DNA of 64,000 bases from Helicobacter bilis ATCC 51630 (GTDB taxonomy: Bacteria; Campylobacterota; Campylobacteria; Campylobacterales; Helicobacteraceae). Positions within the stretch are counted from its first letter, which is position 1; each line of letters begins with the position of its first letter. Where the stretch lies: positions 1 through 64,000 of the forward strand of contig NZ_JMKW01000009.1 in assembly GCF_000686565.1 (NCBI RefSeq), read 5' to 3'. Positions 45,224 through 54,626 of the stretch are shown in pieces. Below the pieces are notes generated by a model. It made no database searches. It saw only the letters and a program-made list of their open reading frames with translations, and was not told the origin of the DNA. A program made the position numbers and the translations under genes.

Positions 45224-46549
45224 CTACCGCAATGCTTGATACGCAATGTCTTTTCTGTAATGCTTGCCTTTAAAATCTATCTTTTCTACAAGTCTATAAG
45301 CATTATCTCTAGCTTCTTGTAAGCTTTTGCCTTTACCAATGGCAACTATGCTTCTTCCGCTATTTGCATACAATATAGAATCTTTTAAGCTAGTATTTGC
45401 AAATACGAGATGTCCATATTCTGTATTTATGTCTTTTGGATTTATATCATTAAAAGTTATTTTTGCTGGATAATCGCTTGATTTAAGATCTTGTGCGTAA
45501 TCGCTACTAGTCATTACCACACATACAACACAAATATCATTAAAGAGAATCGACTCTAAACTCTCGCCCTTAGCATAGCTATACATAAGCTCTAGGGCTG
45601 AAGTCTTTAAAAGCGGCATTAAGACTTCGCATTCTGGATCACCAAAACGCACATTATATTCAAGTAAGTATGGCTCATTTTTTACTACCATAATCCCTGC
45701 AAATATTACGCCTTTATAGGGTGTGCCATTCTCTTTTAGTGCGTTAAAGGTTGGGGTTAGAATCCTATCTTTAATCTTTTCTTCTAAAACTTTATTATAG
45801 AGTTTTTGAGGCAGGTTTGTATAAGCACCCATACCACCTGTATTTGGTCCTTTATCATTATCAAATAATCTTTTATGGTCTTGACATGCTGGTAATACTA
45901 CATAATCATTTCCATTACTTAAAGCAAATACAGATAACTCATAACCATCTAAAAACTCTTCAATAACGACTTCTTTCCCTGCATCACCAAAGAGTTTGCC
46001 CTCTAGCATAAGTAATAACTGCTTCTTTGCCTCTTCTTTAGAATCTAGTATCAACACACCTTTACCACCACAAAGTCCGCTTGCTTTAAGCACGATAGGT
46101 AAGGGCAGGGCGTCTATAAAGCTATATCCTATCTCTATATTTTTTAATGTGATTTCCTTATATCTTGCGGTAGGAATGTTTAGCTTATGAATAAAGCTTT
46201 TCATATAAGCCTTTGAGCCTTCAAGCCTTGCGTTTGCATAACTTGGACCAAAGACTAAAATATTATGAGATTCTAAAAAATCACTCACACCTTGCATAAG
46301 TGGGGCTTCTGGTCCTATGATAACAAAGTCTATATTATGTGTTTTTATATGTGTTAATAATTCATCATGGTTTTTATAGCTAAAATGTCCTGCATTGAAA
46401 AATAGCGTTGCGGCTGGATTCTCTGGAGTGAAAAAGATTTTATTTACTTTTTTATCTTGCTGCAAGGCAAGGGCTATGCTGTATTCTCGCCCACCATTGC
46501 CGATAATTAAAACATTGATTGATTGTAGTGTATTATATGAGTTTTGCAA
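45224..46549 (-). CDS. purD: Phosphoribosylamine-glycine ligase (GAR synthetase)
   Basis: PurD catalyses the second step of purine synthesis, joining glycine to phosphoribosylamine with ATP. The 441-residue protein has the ATP-grasp pattern: LIIGNGGREYSIALAL, the P-loop-like KASGLCGGKGVLILDS, EEFLDGYELSVFAL, the family signature RFGDPECEVLMPLL, and NTGGMGAYT. The start is TTG 46549, preceded by AAAGG; an ATG a little downstream is out of frame. A structured leader RNA lies just upstream. Confidence 0.94.
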   Translation of the reverse strand: MQNSYNTLQSINVLIIGNGGREYSIALALQQDKKVNKIFFTPENPAATLFFNAGHFSYKNHDELLTHIKTHNIDFVIIGPEAPLMQGVSDFLESHNILVFGPSYANARLEGSKAYMKSFIHKLNIPTARYKEITLKNIEIGYSFIDALPLPIVLKASGLCGGKGVLILDSKEEAKKQLLLMLEGKLFGDAGKEVVIEEFLDGYELSVFALSNGNDYVVLPACQDHKRLFDNDKGPNTGGMGAYTNLPQKLYNKVLEEKIKDRILTPTFNALKENGTPYKGVIFAGIMVVKNEPYLLEYNVRFGDPECEVLMPLLKTSALELMYSYAKGESLESILFNDICVVCVVMTSSDYAQDLKSSDYPAKITFNDINPKDINTEYGHLVFANTSLKDSILYANSGRSIVAIGKGKSLQEARDNAYRLVEKIDFKGKHYRKDIAYQALR

Positions 46550-46574
46550 AATATGCCTTTGTGTTAGAATCTTA

Positions 46575-46670
46575 TACCCAAAGATCCGCTACTCTCGTGT
46601 ATTGTGTAAGCCCAACTAAAGCTACAACAAATAGGGTCTTGCGAGTTAATTAGGCGGCAGATCTTAAAGC
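46575..46670 (-). ncRNA. purD RNA motif (structured leader of purD)
   Basis: In the purD sense strand the 5' leader begins AAGATCTGCCGC (46665-46654) and pairs with GCGGATCTT (46589-46581) to close an ~85-base domain. Inside, CTCG pairs with CGAG and TTGTTGTAGC pairs with GCTTACACAA with small bulges, giving a multi-stem fold. It ends about 30 bases before the start codon. A purD RNA motif in purD leaders of epsilonproteobacteria is known from comparative genomics; position and fold agree. I judged the pairing by eye; the ligand, if any, is unknown. Confidence 0.65.
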
Positions 46671-46853
46671 TTATCAAGCCCTTCACTATAAAAATAGAAC
46701 AGAAATACCGACACACATAGCTCTAAAGCGTAACCCAAAAATATATTTTAAATAGACTACCAATTATAAAAGAGAAACACGAAACCTCTAGGCAGCAAAA
46801 TTATAGCAAGTTTTCGCTAAAATTCATTTATTAATTTCGTGTTAGGAAAACAA

Positions 46854-47840
46854 ATGGAATTGCTGTATCATTTTTGTATTTTACATGATTATATGCGGCT
46901 TGATAACGCATTGCAAGAGATTCTAAAGATTTCACGCTCACAAGCTAGTCAATGGATAGAATCTAATCTTGTAAAAATGAATGAAAAAAATACAAAAAAA
47001 TCACAGATTCTAAAAAAAGGCGCTTGTATTGAAATCTATACAATAAAAAATACTTCAAAAGCAATAAACACAGATGAGTTAATACAAGGGCTAGATATAG
47101 AAGTGATATATGAAAATAGCGATTATCTTATCCTGAATAAGCCAAGAAATCTAGTCGTCCATCATGCCCCAAGTGTGAAAGAGGCTACACTCACTGATTA
47201 TTTAAGTATGAAAAATTATGAATTATCAACGATTAATGGAGAGATGAGGTTTGGTATCGTGCATAGGCTTGATAAGGATACAAGCGGGGCGATTTTAGTA
47301 GCAAAGAATAATGCTAGTCATTTGCGTTTTGCTGAAATGCTGCAAAATCGCACAATGGGTAGAATCTATATCTGCGTGATTAATAAAGCCTTGCAACATA
47401 ACACTTTTGTGGAATGCTATATGGGGAGAAATCCTAATAATCGCTTGAAAATGGCAAAGCTTGATAAAGAAAAATATCCATTCGCAAGAGATTCTAAAAG
47501 TGAGTTTAGAAAGATTATGGAGAGTAAAAATGGGGTATTTGAGCTTATTGGTGTGCGGCTTTTTAGCGGTAGGACACATCAAATACGGGTGCATTTAAGC
47601 ACACTGCAACGCTATATCTATGGTGATATGCTATATAGCCCAGAGAATCTAAAAAGCACATATAAGACAAAAATGCTACTACACGCACAGCTACTTTATT
47701 TTGATGGAAATGTTTTTAGTGCAAAAATACCCAAAGATTTGCTAAAATTCCTAAATGAAAATTTTATTAACTATGAAAGTAAGCTAGAAGCATTTTTATC
47801 TCAATGGCAAGATGAATTAAGAAAAATTGCAAGAAACTAG
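46854..47840 (+). CDS. RluA family 23S rRNA pseudouridine synthase
   Basis: 328 residues from ATG 46854 (TTAGGA upstream; the earlier GTG is less likely). An S4-like RNA-binding region (MRLDNALQEILKISRSQASQWIES) is followed by the catalytic domain: YLILNKPRNLVVHHAP, the catalytic Asp in GIVHRLDKDTSGAILVAKN, and LFSGRTHQIRVHLS. The enzyme converts uridines in 23S rRNA; RluD-type specificity is likely but not certain. The first of a rightward run matching HP0745 onwards. Confidence 0.92.
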   Translation: MELLYHFCILHDYMRLDNALQEILKISRSQASQWIESNLVKMNEKNTKKSQILKKGACIEIYTIKNTSKAINTDELIQGLDIEVIYENSDYLILNKPRNLVVHHAPSVKEATLTDYLSMKNYELSTINGEMRFGIVHRLDKDTSGAILVAKNNASHLRFAEMLQNRTMGRIYICVINKALQHNTFVECYMGRNPNNRLKMAKLDKEKYPFARDSKSEFRKIMESKNGVFELIGVRLFSGRTHQIRVHLSTLQRYIYGDMLYSPENLKSTYKTKMLLHAQLLYFDGNVFSAKIPKDLLKFLNENFINYESKLEAFLSQWQDELRKIARN

Positions 47841-47876
47841 ATTCTAAATACCGAAATATTACAAGGAGCATAGTAT

Positions 47877-49223
47877 ATGATTTATGTATATAGACAATGC
47901 CTTATTATGTTATTTTTATTATTGCATGTAGTGGTATTTTCTGCATGTTCAAGTTCAAAAATCTTTAGTTTTATGGGTATAAAAGATGAGATAGACCCTA
48001 ATTTACCTGTGGTTAAAACCTTTCGTGCATTGCCTGATGTAACCTCTGTTGGCTTTGAGTGGAAAACACCAGAAGATACGACAAATATTGATGGCTATGT
48101 GATTTATCGCGAGAATAAAAAGAAGGAATTTGAGACAATCGCTGTTATAAAAAATGCCTTTTCAACGCATTATTATGATGATAAGCTAGAACCACAAACT
48201 GAATATACCTATGCGATTGCTGCGGTAGGAAAAGATTCTAAAGTATCAAAGAAAAGCACACCACTAAAAGTAAAAACTTCTTTTATAGATCCTGTGAGCT
48301 TTGTATATGCCTCGCAAGATTACGCACAAAAGATTAAGATTTTTTGGAGTCCTAGTCCAAATCCTATTGTAAAGAACTATATTATTGAAAAGCAAGAGAA
48401 AAAGGGGAAGTTCATTGCCATCGGTTCTACAACAAATCGCATGTTAGTAGAATTTTTTGATAGAAATATAGAAAATGGAGCAGAGCATACCTACAGAGTT
48501 ATAGCCCAAAGCCATGATGGCACAAAATCTGTGCCAAGTCAGCTAGTAGTCGGTAAAACAAGGGCATTGCCGCCTGTTGTAGCAGGCATTAAGACCACGC
48601 AAAATAGATTGCGTGAAATTTGGTTAGAATGGGATAAAAGTGATTCCAAAGATGTGATTGGCTACAATGTGTATGTATCAAATACTCTAAATGATAATTA
48701 TAGAAAAATCGCTTTTGTAACAAGGGAATCTTATACTGACAAGATAGATTCACACGGGGCTATAAGATATTATAAAGTCAGTGCGATTGATAAATATAAA
48801 CTGGAATCAAACTTGCAAGAAAATGGCGTTGGCGGACAGACACTTCCACCACCACTTGCACCAAATCTAACAAAAGGTGCGATAGAAAATACAAGTGCAA
48901 TAATCGCATGGGAAGGGGCGAATGATAATCGTTCTGTAAAATATGTTATATATCGTAGCGGTAGTGATGGCTCAAAAGATAAATTTAATCAAGAACAAAA
49001 TACAAGCTTTACAGATAGAAGTATAAAAGAGGGTGTAAGCTATACCTATCATGTTGTAGGTGTGGATAAATATGGTATAGAATCTACTCGAAGCAGACAA
49101 GTTACCCTGCAGCTTGCACCACAACCAGCAGCACCAAATATACCAGTTTTACAACCAGCACAACCTGTATCGCCAGAGCCACAAAATGCAAATACAGCTA
49201 AGCAAGATTCAACAAAAAAGTAG
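47877..49223 (+). CDS. Fibronectin type III domain lipoprotein
   Basis: 448 residues. Signal peptide with lipobox VFSAC. Four FN3-type domains follow, each with the pattern W..P...DI.GY.IYR and a Y-x-Y-x-V near the end (VGFEWKTPEDTTNIDGYVIY; IKIFWSPSPNPIVKNYII; EIWLEWDKSDSKDVIGYNVY; AIIAWEGANDNRSVKYVIY). A P/A/Q-rich tail closes it. The counterpart is HP0746. Such proteins probably bind envelope polymers or proteins; the role is not known. It lies between rluA and trmB in one operon. Confidence 0.85.
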   Translation: MIYVYRQCLIMLFLLLHVVVFSACSSSKIFSFMGIKDEIDPNLPVVKTFRALPDVTSVGFEWKTPEDTTNIDGYVIYRENKKKEFETIAVIKNAFSTHYYDDKLEPQTEYTYAIAAVGKDSKVSKKSTPLKVKTSFIDPVSFVYASQDYAQKIKIFWSPSPNPIVKNYIIEKQEKKGKFIAIGSTTNRMLVEFFDRNIENGAEHTYRVIAQSHDGTKSVPSQLVVGKTRALPPVVAGIKTTQNRLREIWLEWDKSDSKDVIGYNVYVSNTLNDNYRKIAFVTRESYTDKIDSHGAIRYYKVSAIDKYKLESNLQENGVGGQTLPPPLAPNLTKGAIENTSAIIAWEGANDNRSVKYVIYRSGSDGSKDKFNQEQNTSFTDRSIKEGVSYTYHVVGVDKYGIESTRSRQVTLQLAPQPAAPNIPVLQPAQPVSPEPQNANTAKQDSTKK

Positions 49224-49232
49224 GGCTAAAAT

Positions 49233-50753
49233 ATGCCGCATTTTATTAGCAAAGACATGTTTATATATGATAACGATATAGCACACGATGATTTTATTAT
49301 AAAAGAAATGCTTGTGAATAAGAGATTTAATAATCTTTTTTTAATCCCTATAATCCATGAAGAAGAGATGTTTTTTATACGATGTGTGAAAAGGGCAAAT
49401 GATTTTTTATATAAGGTTGATAAAATCACGCGTCCTAGCAATCTTTTATTCATTAAAAAAGTATTGCAATTTATCGCATCTCATCTTAATGTAATTACAC
49501 ATAATTTAAATCAAACGCAAAATAAGCACACAAGAGGTATGCAGCTAGGCTATTTAGTGAATCTTGAAAGACTTTCTACATTAACGCCAGATTATATTGA
49601 AATAGGTTTTGGTAGTGGGCGACATATCCTTGATTTAGCTAAGAAAAATCCACAGAAACTAATTTTGGGCTTTGAGATTCATACACCTTCAGTAAGGCAG
49701 GTTATAAATGCGATAGAATTGTATCATTTAGAGAATCTTTTTATCTGTGATTTTGATGCAAGGCTTGGCATTCAAGCCTTAAGTAAAAAAAGCGTAGAGA
49801 CCATATTCCTGCATTTTCCAGTCCCTTGGAATAAGGCAAAGCATAGAAGAGTATTTCATAGGGAATTTTTAGAAAATAGCTTTAGAATCTTAAAAGATAC
49901 AGGGCATATCAATCTGCGTAGTGATGACTATGAATATGTGTTAGATAGTATGAAAGAAGCGATGAGTGCGGATTTTACGCATTTTGAGATTCTAAAAAAT
50001 AGAGATATAGATATTGTAAGTAAATATGAGGCAAGATGGAGTAATATGAAAAAGGATATTTATGAAATGCGTATTTTTCAGCATGATTTTAGACAGCAAA
50101 ATCACGATAGCCTTGAGGGTGTGTTCTCTTTACCGAGTTTAGAAAGAAAAGTAGATTCTATAAATACTAGAAACCAAGAAATACAGAATCTAGATTCTAA
50201 AAACATGCATCCTAAACCCTGCCCAGATTTGGTAGAAAATCTAGAATCTACAACAAATTGTCATGTTGAGCGTAGCGAAACATCTAGTATAGAATCTACA
50301 AGGGATTGTACGCAAGATTCTAAAATGGAATCTAAAAAAGATTTTTCGCCTTTTTCAAAGGCTCAAAATGACAAGTTTCCAGATTCTAACACAACACAAC
50401 ACAACAAAATTCTAGAATCCCTATGCAATAAAAAATGGATACAAGTTTCTATATTCATTAGTATCGGCGATATATACTCCACACAATCTAGTGCGAGTGA
50501 AAATATAAGCATTGCTAATCTTACTTTTGGTAGTTTTTATATGCCTTTTAATACTTATTTAATCCTAGATTCTAATCATAAATTACATTATCTAAAAAAG
50601 CCCTTATCTATCCGCTCTCATTTACAAGCACACAAATTTTTATGTAAAATATTGCAAGAGACTATGGAATCTGCTTCTATCACGCTAGATTCTAAGCAAG
50701 ATTCCAATAAACTAGAATCTACTAAAAAAGATTCTATAAAAACAGCAAACTAG
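49233..50753 (+). CDS. trmB: tRNA (guanine-N7)-methyltransferase with inserted low-complexity segment
   Basis: TrmB methylates G46 in the variable loop of tRNA. 506 residues, ~100 more than H. pylori. N-terminal Helicobacter-specific part (MPHFISKDMF...), then the SAM site IEIGFGSGRHILDLA, FEIHTPSVRQV, and the catalytic HFPVPWNKAKHRRV, followed by SKYEARW. The C-terminal domain seen in H. pylori is split: residues ~305-400 are rich in D, S, K and E, made partly of AGATTCTA octamers and partly of a 117-bp repeat element; after it the domain resumes at KKWIQVSIFISIGDIY. The insert lies behind the catalytic domain, so the enzyme is probably active. Confidence 0.9.
   Translation: MPHFISKDMFIYDNDIAHDDFIIKEMLVNKRFNNLFLIPIIHEEEMFFIRCVKRANDFLYKVDKITRPSNLLFIKKVLQFIASHLNVITHNLNQTQNKHTRGMQLGYLVNLERLSTLTPDYIEIGFGSGRHILDLAKKNPQKLILGFEIHTPSVRQVINAIELYHLENLFICDFDARLGIQALSKKSVETIFLHFPVPWNKAKHRRVFHREFLENSFRILKDTGHINLRSDDYEYVLDSMKEAMSADFTHFEILKNRDIDIVSKYEARWSNMKKDIYEMRIFQHDFRQQNHDSLEGVFSLPSLERKVDSINTRNQEIQNLDSKNMHPKPCPDLVENLESTTNCHVERSETSSIESTRDCTQDSKMESKKDFSPFSKAQNDKFPDSNTTQHNKILESLCNKKWIQVSIFISIGDIYSTQSSASENISIANLTFGSFYMPFNTYLILDSNHKLHYLKKPLSIRSHLQAHKFLCKILQETMESASITLDSKQDSNKLESTKKDSIKTAN
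50258..50374. mobile_element. 117-bp MITE-like element with 14-bp terminal inverted repeats, inside trmB
   Basis: Left end TTGTCATGTTGAGC, right end GCTCAAAATGACAA: reverse complements at 13 of 14 bases. Between them, octamer copies. 117 bases are exactly 39 codons, so the trmB frame stays open. The encoded peptide starts CHVERSETSS, a string known to me from many tiny spurious proteins of repeat families in several bacteria. No target duplication is evident. It is non-autonomous, lacking any transposase. Confidence 0.7.
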
Positions 50754-50767
50754 CATAAAGGTTATAA

Positions 50768-51439
50768 ATGGATACGATTATAAAAGCAAAGCAACTTTGT
50801 CTAGGCTACAAACGCACAGGGCTTGTGATAAAAAATGCAAGTTTCAATATATATCCCAAAGATTTTGTGTTTATTTCAGGTGCGAGTGGTAGCGGTAAAA
50901 GCACACTTTTGCGTTCCATTTATGGCAATATCAGCGTGCAAGAAGGTGAGCTTAGTGTTTTGCATTCTAATATGAAAAAGATTAGTAGTCATAAACTCAT
51001 GCTTTTGCGGCGTAAAATGGGGATTGTGTTCCAAGATTATAAGCTTATACAAGATTGGAATGTAGAAAAAAATATCGCATTGCCTATGATTATTAATAAA
51101 TTTCCAAAAACAGAGATAAAAACCCAAGCAGAAAAATTACTCTCTCACATTAGCCTTTTACATAAAGCAAATAAATATCCGCAGGAATTAAGCGGTGGAG
51201 AGCAACAAAGAGTAGCTCTAGCAAGGGCAATAGCACATAGACCAAGACTTATTCTCTGTGATGAGCCTACAGGCAATCTTGATGATTATTCTAGCGATAT
51301 GATTTGGGGACTTTTGAAGTCATCAAACGAGCAATTAAACATTACAATAGTCGTTGTAACGCATAGAATCCCAAAGCATTTGAATCTAAAATATAGAAAA
51401 ATAGAAATCAAAGAAGGTTTAATCCATGAATACGCTTAA
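50768..51439 (+). CDS. ftsE: Cell division ATP-binding protein FtsE
   Basis: 223 residues, the ATPase of the FtsEX complex that controls septal peptidoglycan hydrolysis through EnvC-type activators. Walker [15 protein letters not shown], signature [17 protein letters not shown], Walker [14 protein letters not shown], and the switch histidine in VVVTHR are complete. It overlaps ftsX by 14 bases, and envC follows, so the whole hydrolase-control module is one operon. Confidence 0.95.
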   Translation: MDTIIKAKQLCLGYKRTGLVIKNASFNIYPKDFVFISGASGSGKSTLLRSIYGNISVQEGELSVLHSNMKKISSHKLMLLRRKMGIVFQDYKLIQDWNVEKNIALPMIINKFPKTEIKTQAEKLLSHISLLHKANKYPQELSGGEQQRVALARAIAHRPRLILCDEPTGNLDDYSSDMIWGLLKSSNEQLNITIVVVTHRIPKHLNLKYRKIEIKEGLIHEYA

Positions 51440-52235
51440 ACAACACCTATCATTACTTGTCCCACTTATTACCATGCTTTTTAGCTTACAATGTCTGCTT
51501 ATTTTAGAGCGTATTGTAGCAAATCAAGAAAGATTTATTACACAAAAATATGCTATTGGAATCACGGCTAAAAAGCCCATTAGCTTTGATTCTGTGCGTA
51601 AAAAAATAGTTGAAGCAAAGGCATTAACAGAGATTAATCCAAAAGATTCTATTGCAAAACTTACAAAAGATATTAACGATACAAATCTTACAAATCTAAC
51701 AAGGCAATTACCCTATTTTTATAGCTTAAGCTTAGAGTATTTTCCAAGCACAGAGAGATTAAGCACGATTGAAGCAGTGTTGAAAAAAAATCCCAATGTA
51801 TTATCTGTTGATACTTTTTCAAAAAGGCATTTAGAAAACTATACTTTATTAAGTTTTATTAAGTTTAGCGTTATTACTTTTGCGGTGATTCTAGCAGTTG
51901 TTAGCTTTATGCTTATGTTAAAGCAAATTGAGATATGGCGTTATGTCAATAAGGATAAAATGGAGATTATGGATATTATGGGGGCAAATATTTGGATACG
52001 CAATAGAAGCTTATTTAAACTTGCCCTAATAGATTCATTTTTAGCGAGTTTTTTTATTGTTATCCTTGTATTTTATGTAGCAAATTTGCAAATCACACTT
52101 GAAACATTACAAGCATTAAATATAGGATTAAATATATTTCGCATTCCACCAGATTTTATAAAGCTCTTTTTGGCTGCTTTCATATCATCTAGTTGCTGCG
52201 TTATATTTGTGATATTATCAAAGGCGCGTGCATGA
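51426..52235 (+). CDS. ftsX: Cell division permease FtsX
   Basis: 269 residues. First membrane helix near the N-terminus (LSLLVPLITMLFSLQCLLIL), an extracellular domain to ~135, then three helices (SVITFAVILAVVSFMLML; LIDSFLASFFIVILVFYVA; FLAAFISSSCCVIFVILS). This is the FtsX topology. It passes the ATPase signal of FtsE to EnvC in the periplasm. ATG lies within the ftsE end; its stop overlaps the envC ATG (ATGA). Confidence 0.92.
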   Translation: MNTLKQHLSLLVPLITMLFSLQCLLILERIVANQERFITQKYAIGITAKKPISFDSVRKKIVEAKALTEINPKDSIAKLTKDINDTNLTNLTRQLPYFYSLSLEYFPSTERLSTIEAVLKKNPNVLSVDTFSKRHLENYTLLSFIKFSVITFAVILAVVSFMLMLKQIEIWRYVNKDKMEIMDIMGANIWIRNRSLFKLALIDSFLASFFIVILVFYVANLQITLETLQALNIGLNIFRIPPDFIKLFLAAFISSSCCVIFVILSKARA

Positions 52236-53692
52236 GAGAATGCCTTGAGCGATTTATCCTTATTAGTGCATTTTTATGCTATGGTGCTATGGCAGTAGAT
52301 TTAAATGAGATTAATCAAAATATACAAAAAAATGAAGCACAAAAAAGCAAGATCGATAAACAAAGGGCAAATCTCAATCTAAAATTAAGCACATTGGGAC
52401 AAAACATTAACAATAATATGCAGCAGATTAAAAAGCTTGATGCAGAGATTCAGAATCTTGCAAAAAATATTGAAAGCAATAAAGACCAGAATAAAAGCCA
52501 AGAAGCAAGACTGCAAACCCTTGAAGATAATCTAGCAACACTAAATGTTTCTCTAAATCAATCACAAACAAAGCTTTCAAATCTCATACTCCAACACATG
52601 ACCATTGCCTATGTGCTTGATGATGAAGAGAGCTTAAACCTTGAAGATATGGTAACAAGAGAAGCATTCAAGATTCTAAAAAAGCAAACAACAAGCGAGA
52701 TTAAAGAGATTGAAAAGCAGCAAAGAAGCATAGTAAAGCAGATTAATGATATTAATAGCAGCATTAAGGAAGTAACGCAAATTATTACTACACAGGAGAC
52801 AAGACACCAAGATTTGCAAACAATGATAGCTAAACAAAAGATTCTAGTAGATAACATGCGTAATGAAATGCAGGTTTATAACCAGCGATTAAAAGCTATT
52901 GATATGCAAAAAAAAGAGCTTGATAAACTTTTGGGGCAGTTAAATATCTTAAAGAAAAATACACAAGAAGAAATCCGTAAAAAACAAGAGGCAGAAAGAA
53001 AAGCAAAGCTAGAGCGAGAAAGACTAGCAAAATTAGAAAGGGAGAGAAAAAGAAAAATAGAAGAAGAGAAAAAGAGAGCAGCCCTAGCGAAAGCCGAAGC
53101 AGAGAAAAAGGCGAAAGCCGAAGCAGAGAAAATCGCAAAAACAGATAGCAAAAAAGCACAACAATTCTTAGGTGAGCAAAATAAGGCGATACAAAGAAAG
53201 TATGATGCAGCAGTGAGTTCAGCTGAAGCGTCAAATACTATTAATAGCTTTGAAGAGCTAAAACGAGTAGATAGCGTATATCAGCGTCCAGAAACTGCAA
53301 GATATACAGGCAAAAGGGCTGGATCGCCTCTTGATTCCTATGTGATAGAACAGGCATTTGGCGATTATATTGATCCCGCTTATAAGATTAAAATCTTTAA
53401 TAATGGCGTGGTGCTAAAACCTAAGAAAAATGACGCACAAGTCTATAATATTATGGATGGTAAAGTAATTTATGCAGAAGAGATGCCCGGACTAAAAAAG
53501 GTTGTGGTTGTAGAGCATGCAAACTCAATGCATACAATCTATTCTATGCTTGATAAGATTGCCCCCACTTTAAAGAAAGGCTTTGTTGTAAAAAGGGGAT
53601 ATGTCATTGGGCGCATTCATGATAGATTGAATCTTGAAATCGTGCAAAATGGAAAGCATATCAACCCAGTAGAAGTTATGGCAAAGAATTAA
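52232..53692 (+). CDS. envC: EnvC-like murein hydrolase activator (degenerate LytM)
   Basis: 486 residues. Signal peptide MRECLERFILISAFLCYGAMA, a long coiled coil to ~330 with a lysine/glutamate-rich part, then a LytM/M23-type domain at the end. The domain keeps the fold (DSYVIEQAFGDYIDP, NIMDGKVIYAEEMPGLKKVV) but the zinc ligands are replaced: NNGVVLKPKK where H-x-G is expected and DRLNLEIVQNG where HLHFE-like is expected. So it is an activator of amidases, not itself an enzyme, as known for EnvC. A 24-base unit is duplicated at 53087-53134. ATG 52232 overlaps the ftsX stop. Confidence 0.88.
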   Translation: MRECLERFILISAFLCYGAMAVDLNEINQNIQKNEAQKSKIDKQRANLNLKLSTLGQNINNNMQQIKKLDAEIQNLAKNIESNKDQNKSQEARLQTLEDNLATLNVSLNQSQTKLSNLILQHMTIAYVLDDEESLNLEDMVTREAFKILKKQTTSEIKEIEKQQRSIVKQINDINSSIKEVTQIITTQETRHQDLQTMIAKQKILVDNMRNEMQVYNQRLKAIDMQKKELDKLLGQLNILKKNTQEEIRKKQEAERKAKLERERLAKLERERKRKIEEEKKRAALAKAEAEKKAKAEAEKIAKTDSKKAQQFLGEQNKAIQRKYDAAVSSAEASNTINSFEELKRVDSVYQRPETARYTGKRAGSPLDSYVIEQAFGDYIDPAYKIKIFNNGVVLKPKKNDAQVYNIMDGKVIYAEEMPGLKKVVVVEHANSMHTIYSMLDKIAPTLKKGFVVKRGYVIGRIHDRLNLEIVQNGKHINPVEVMAKN

Positions 53693-53705
53693 AAGCGAGT
53701 ATAAA

Positions 53706-54344
53706 TTGAGAAAGAAAGAACGCATTGCAAACATTAAAGCCCTATTTTTAGAGCATTATAAAGACGCACAAACCGAATTGCAATATACAAATTTATATGA
53801 GTTATTAATAGCAGTTATGCTATCAGCCCAATGCACTGATAAACGCGTAAATATGGTAACACCAGCATTATTTAAGGCATATCCAAGCACAAAAGAATTA
53901 AGCAAGGCAGACTTAGGAAGTGTCATAGAACTTATAAAATCTGTCTCTTTTTTTAATGCAAAAGCAAAGAATCTAATCGCAATGGCAAAGAAAGTAGAGA
54001 TAGAATTTAATGGCGAGATTCCCACAAATCAAAAAGATTTAATGTCGCTTAGCGGTGTTGGACAAAAAAGTGCAAATGTTGTATTAGGTGAGTTTTTGGG
54101 TATGAATTACATGGCAGTTGATACACATGTATTTCGCGTTAGTCATCGACTCGGTTTAAGTAAAAGTAAAAGTGCGATTGATACAGAAAAGGATTTGACA
54201 AAAGCTTTTAAAGAGAATCTTAATATTTTACACCAAGCCTTTGTGCTATTTGGTAGATATCAATGCAAGGCATTAAAGCCTATGTGTGATGATTGCTTTG
54301 TAGCAATGTATTGTGTAAGTAAGGCAAATTTTAAACCGCAATGA
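53706..54344 (+). CDS. nth: Endonuclease III
   Basis: 212 residues. A DNA glycosylase/AP lyase that removes oxidised pyrimidines. The helix-hairpin-helix LSGVGQKSANVVLGEF contains the catalytic Lys (near 121) and the catalytic Asp follows in MAVDTHVFRVSHRLGL. The C-terminal 4Fe-4S motif C-x6-C-x2-C-x5-C is present (CKALKPMCDDCFVAMYC). Start is TTG 53706 without a strong ribosome site, so it may depend on translation from envC 13 bases upstream. Confidence 0.95.
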   Translation: MRKKERIANIKALFLEHYKDAQTELQYTNLYELLIAVMLSAQCTDKRVNMVTPALFKAYPSTKELSKADLGSVIELIKSVSFFNAKAKNLIAMAKKVEIEFNGEIPTNQKDLMSLSGVGQKSANVVLGEFLGMNYMAVDTHVFRVSHRLGLSKSKSAIDTEKDLTKAFKENLNILHQAFVLFGRYQCKALKPMCDDCFVAMYCVSKANFKPQ

Positions 54345-54547
54345 AATTTCAGAATCTTTAAAGAATAGAATCTCTATAAACTAGGGCAGGGTAGGGCGAG
54401 ATTCTCAAAGTCTTATTTTATAAGAATTTTTTGCATAGATAATATACATATTTACCACACATTAACCTATATTTAACTCAAAATATAACACTAATTAAAA
54501 ATTGAAAAATAACAGACTAAACTTATAAAATATTGTATTTTTTCTGT

Positions 54548-54553
54548 TATAAT
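54548..54553 (+). promoter_or_regulatory. -10 box TATAAT of the ppiD-ftsA-ftsZ operon
   Basis: TATAAT following TTTTTTCTGT, 74 bases before ATG 54627. It overlaps the first possible in-frame ATG (54552), which argues against that upstream start. Confidence 0.6.
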
Positions 54554-54626
54554 GGCAAAACTTTTTCAGTCAAAAAACATAGATCATTATTGTTTCAATT
54601 TTTATTATTTTCAAAAGGAATTGTAT

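Noticed and set aside
53087-53134. Tandem repeat as a CRISPR-like or satellite array
   Set aside because: Only two 24-base units, in frame within the envC coiled coil; simple slippage.
52876-53234. Minus-strand hydrophobic ORFs in envC
   Set aside because: Shadow of the lysine/glutamate-rich coiled coil, giving Leu/Phe/Ser on the other strand.
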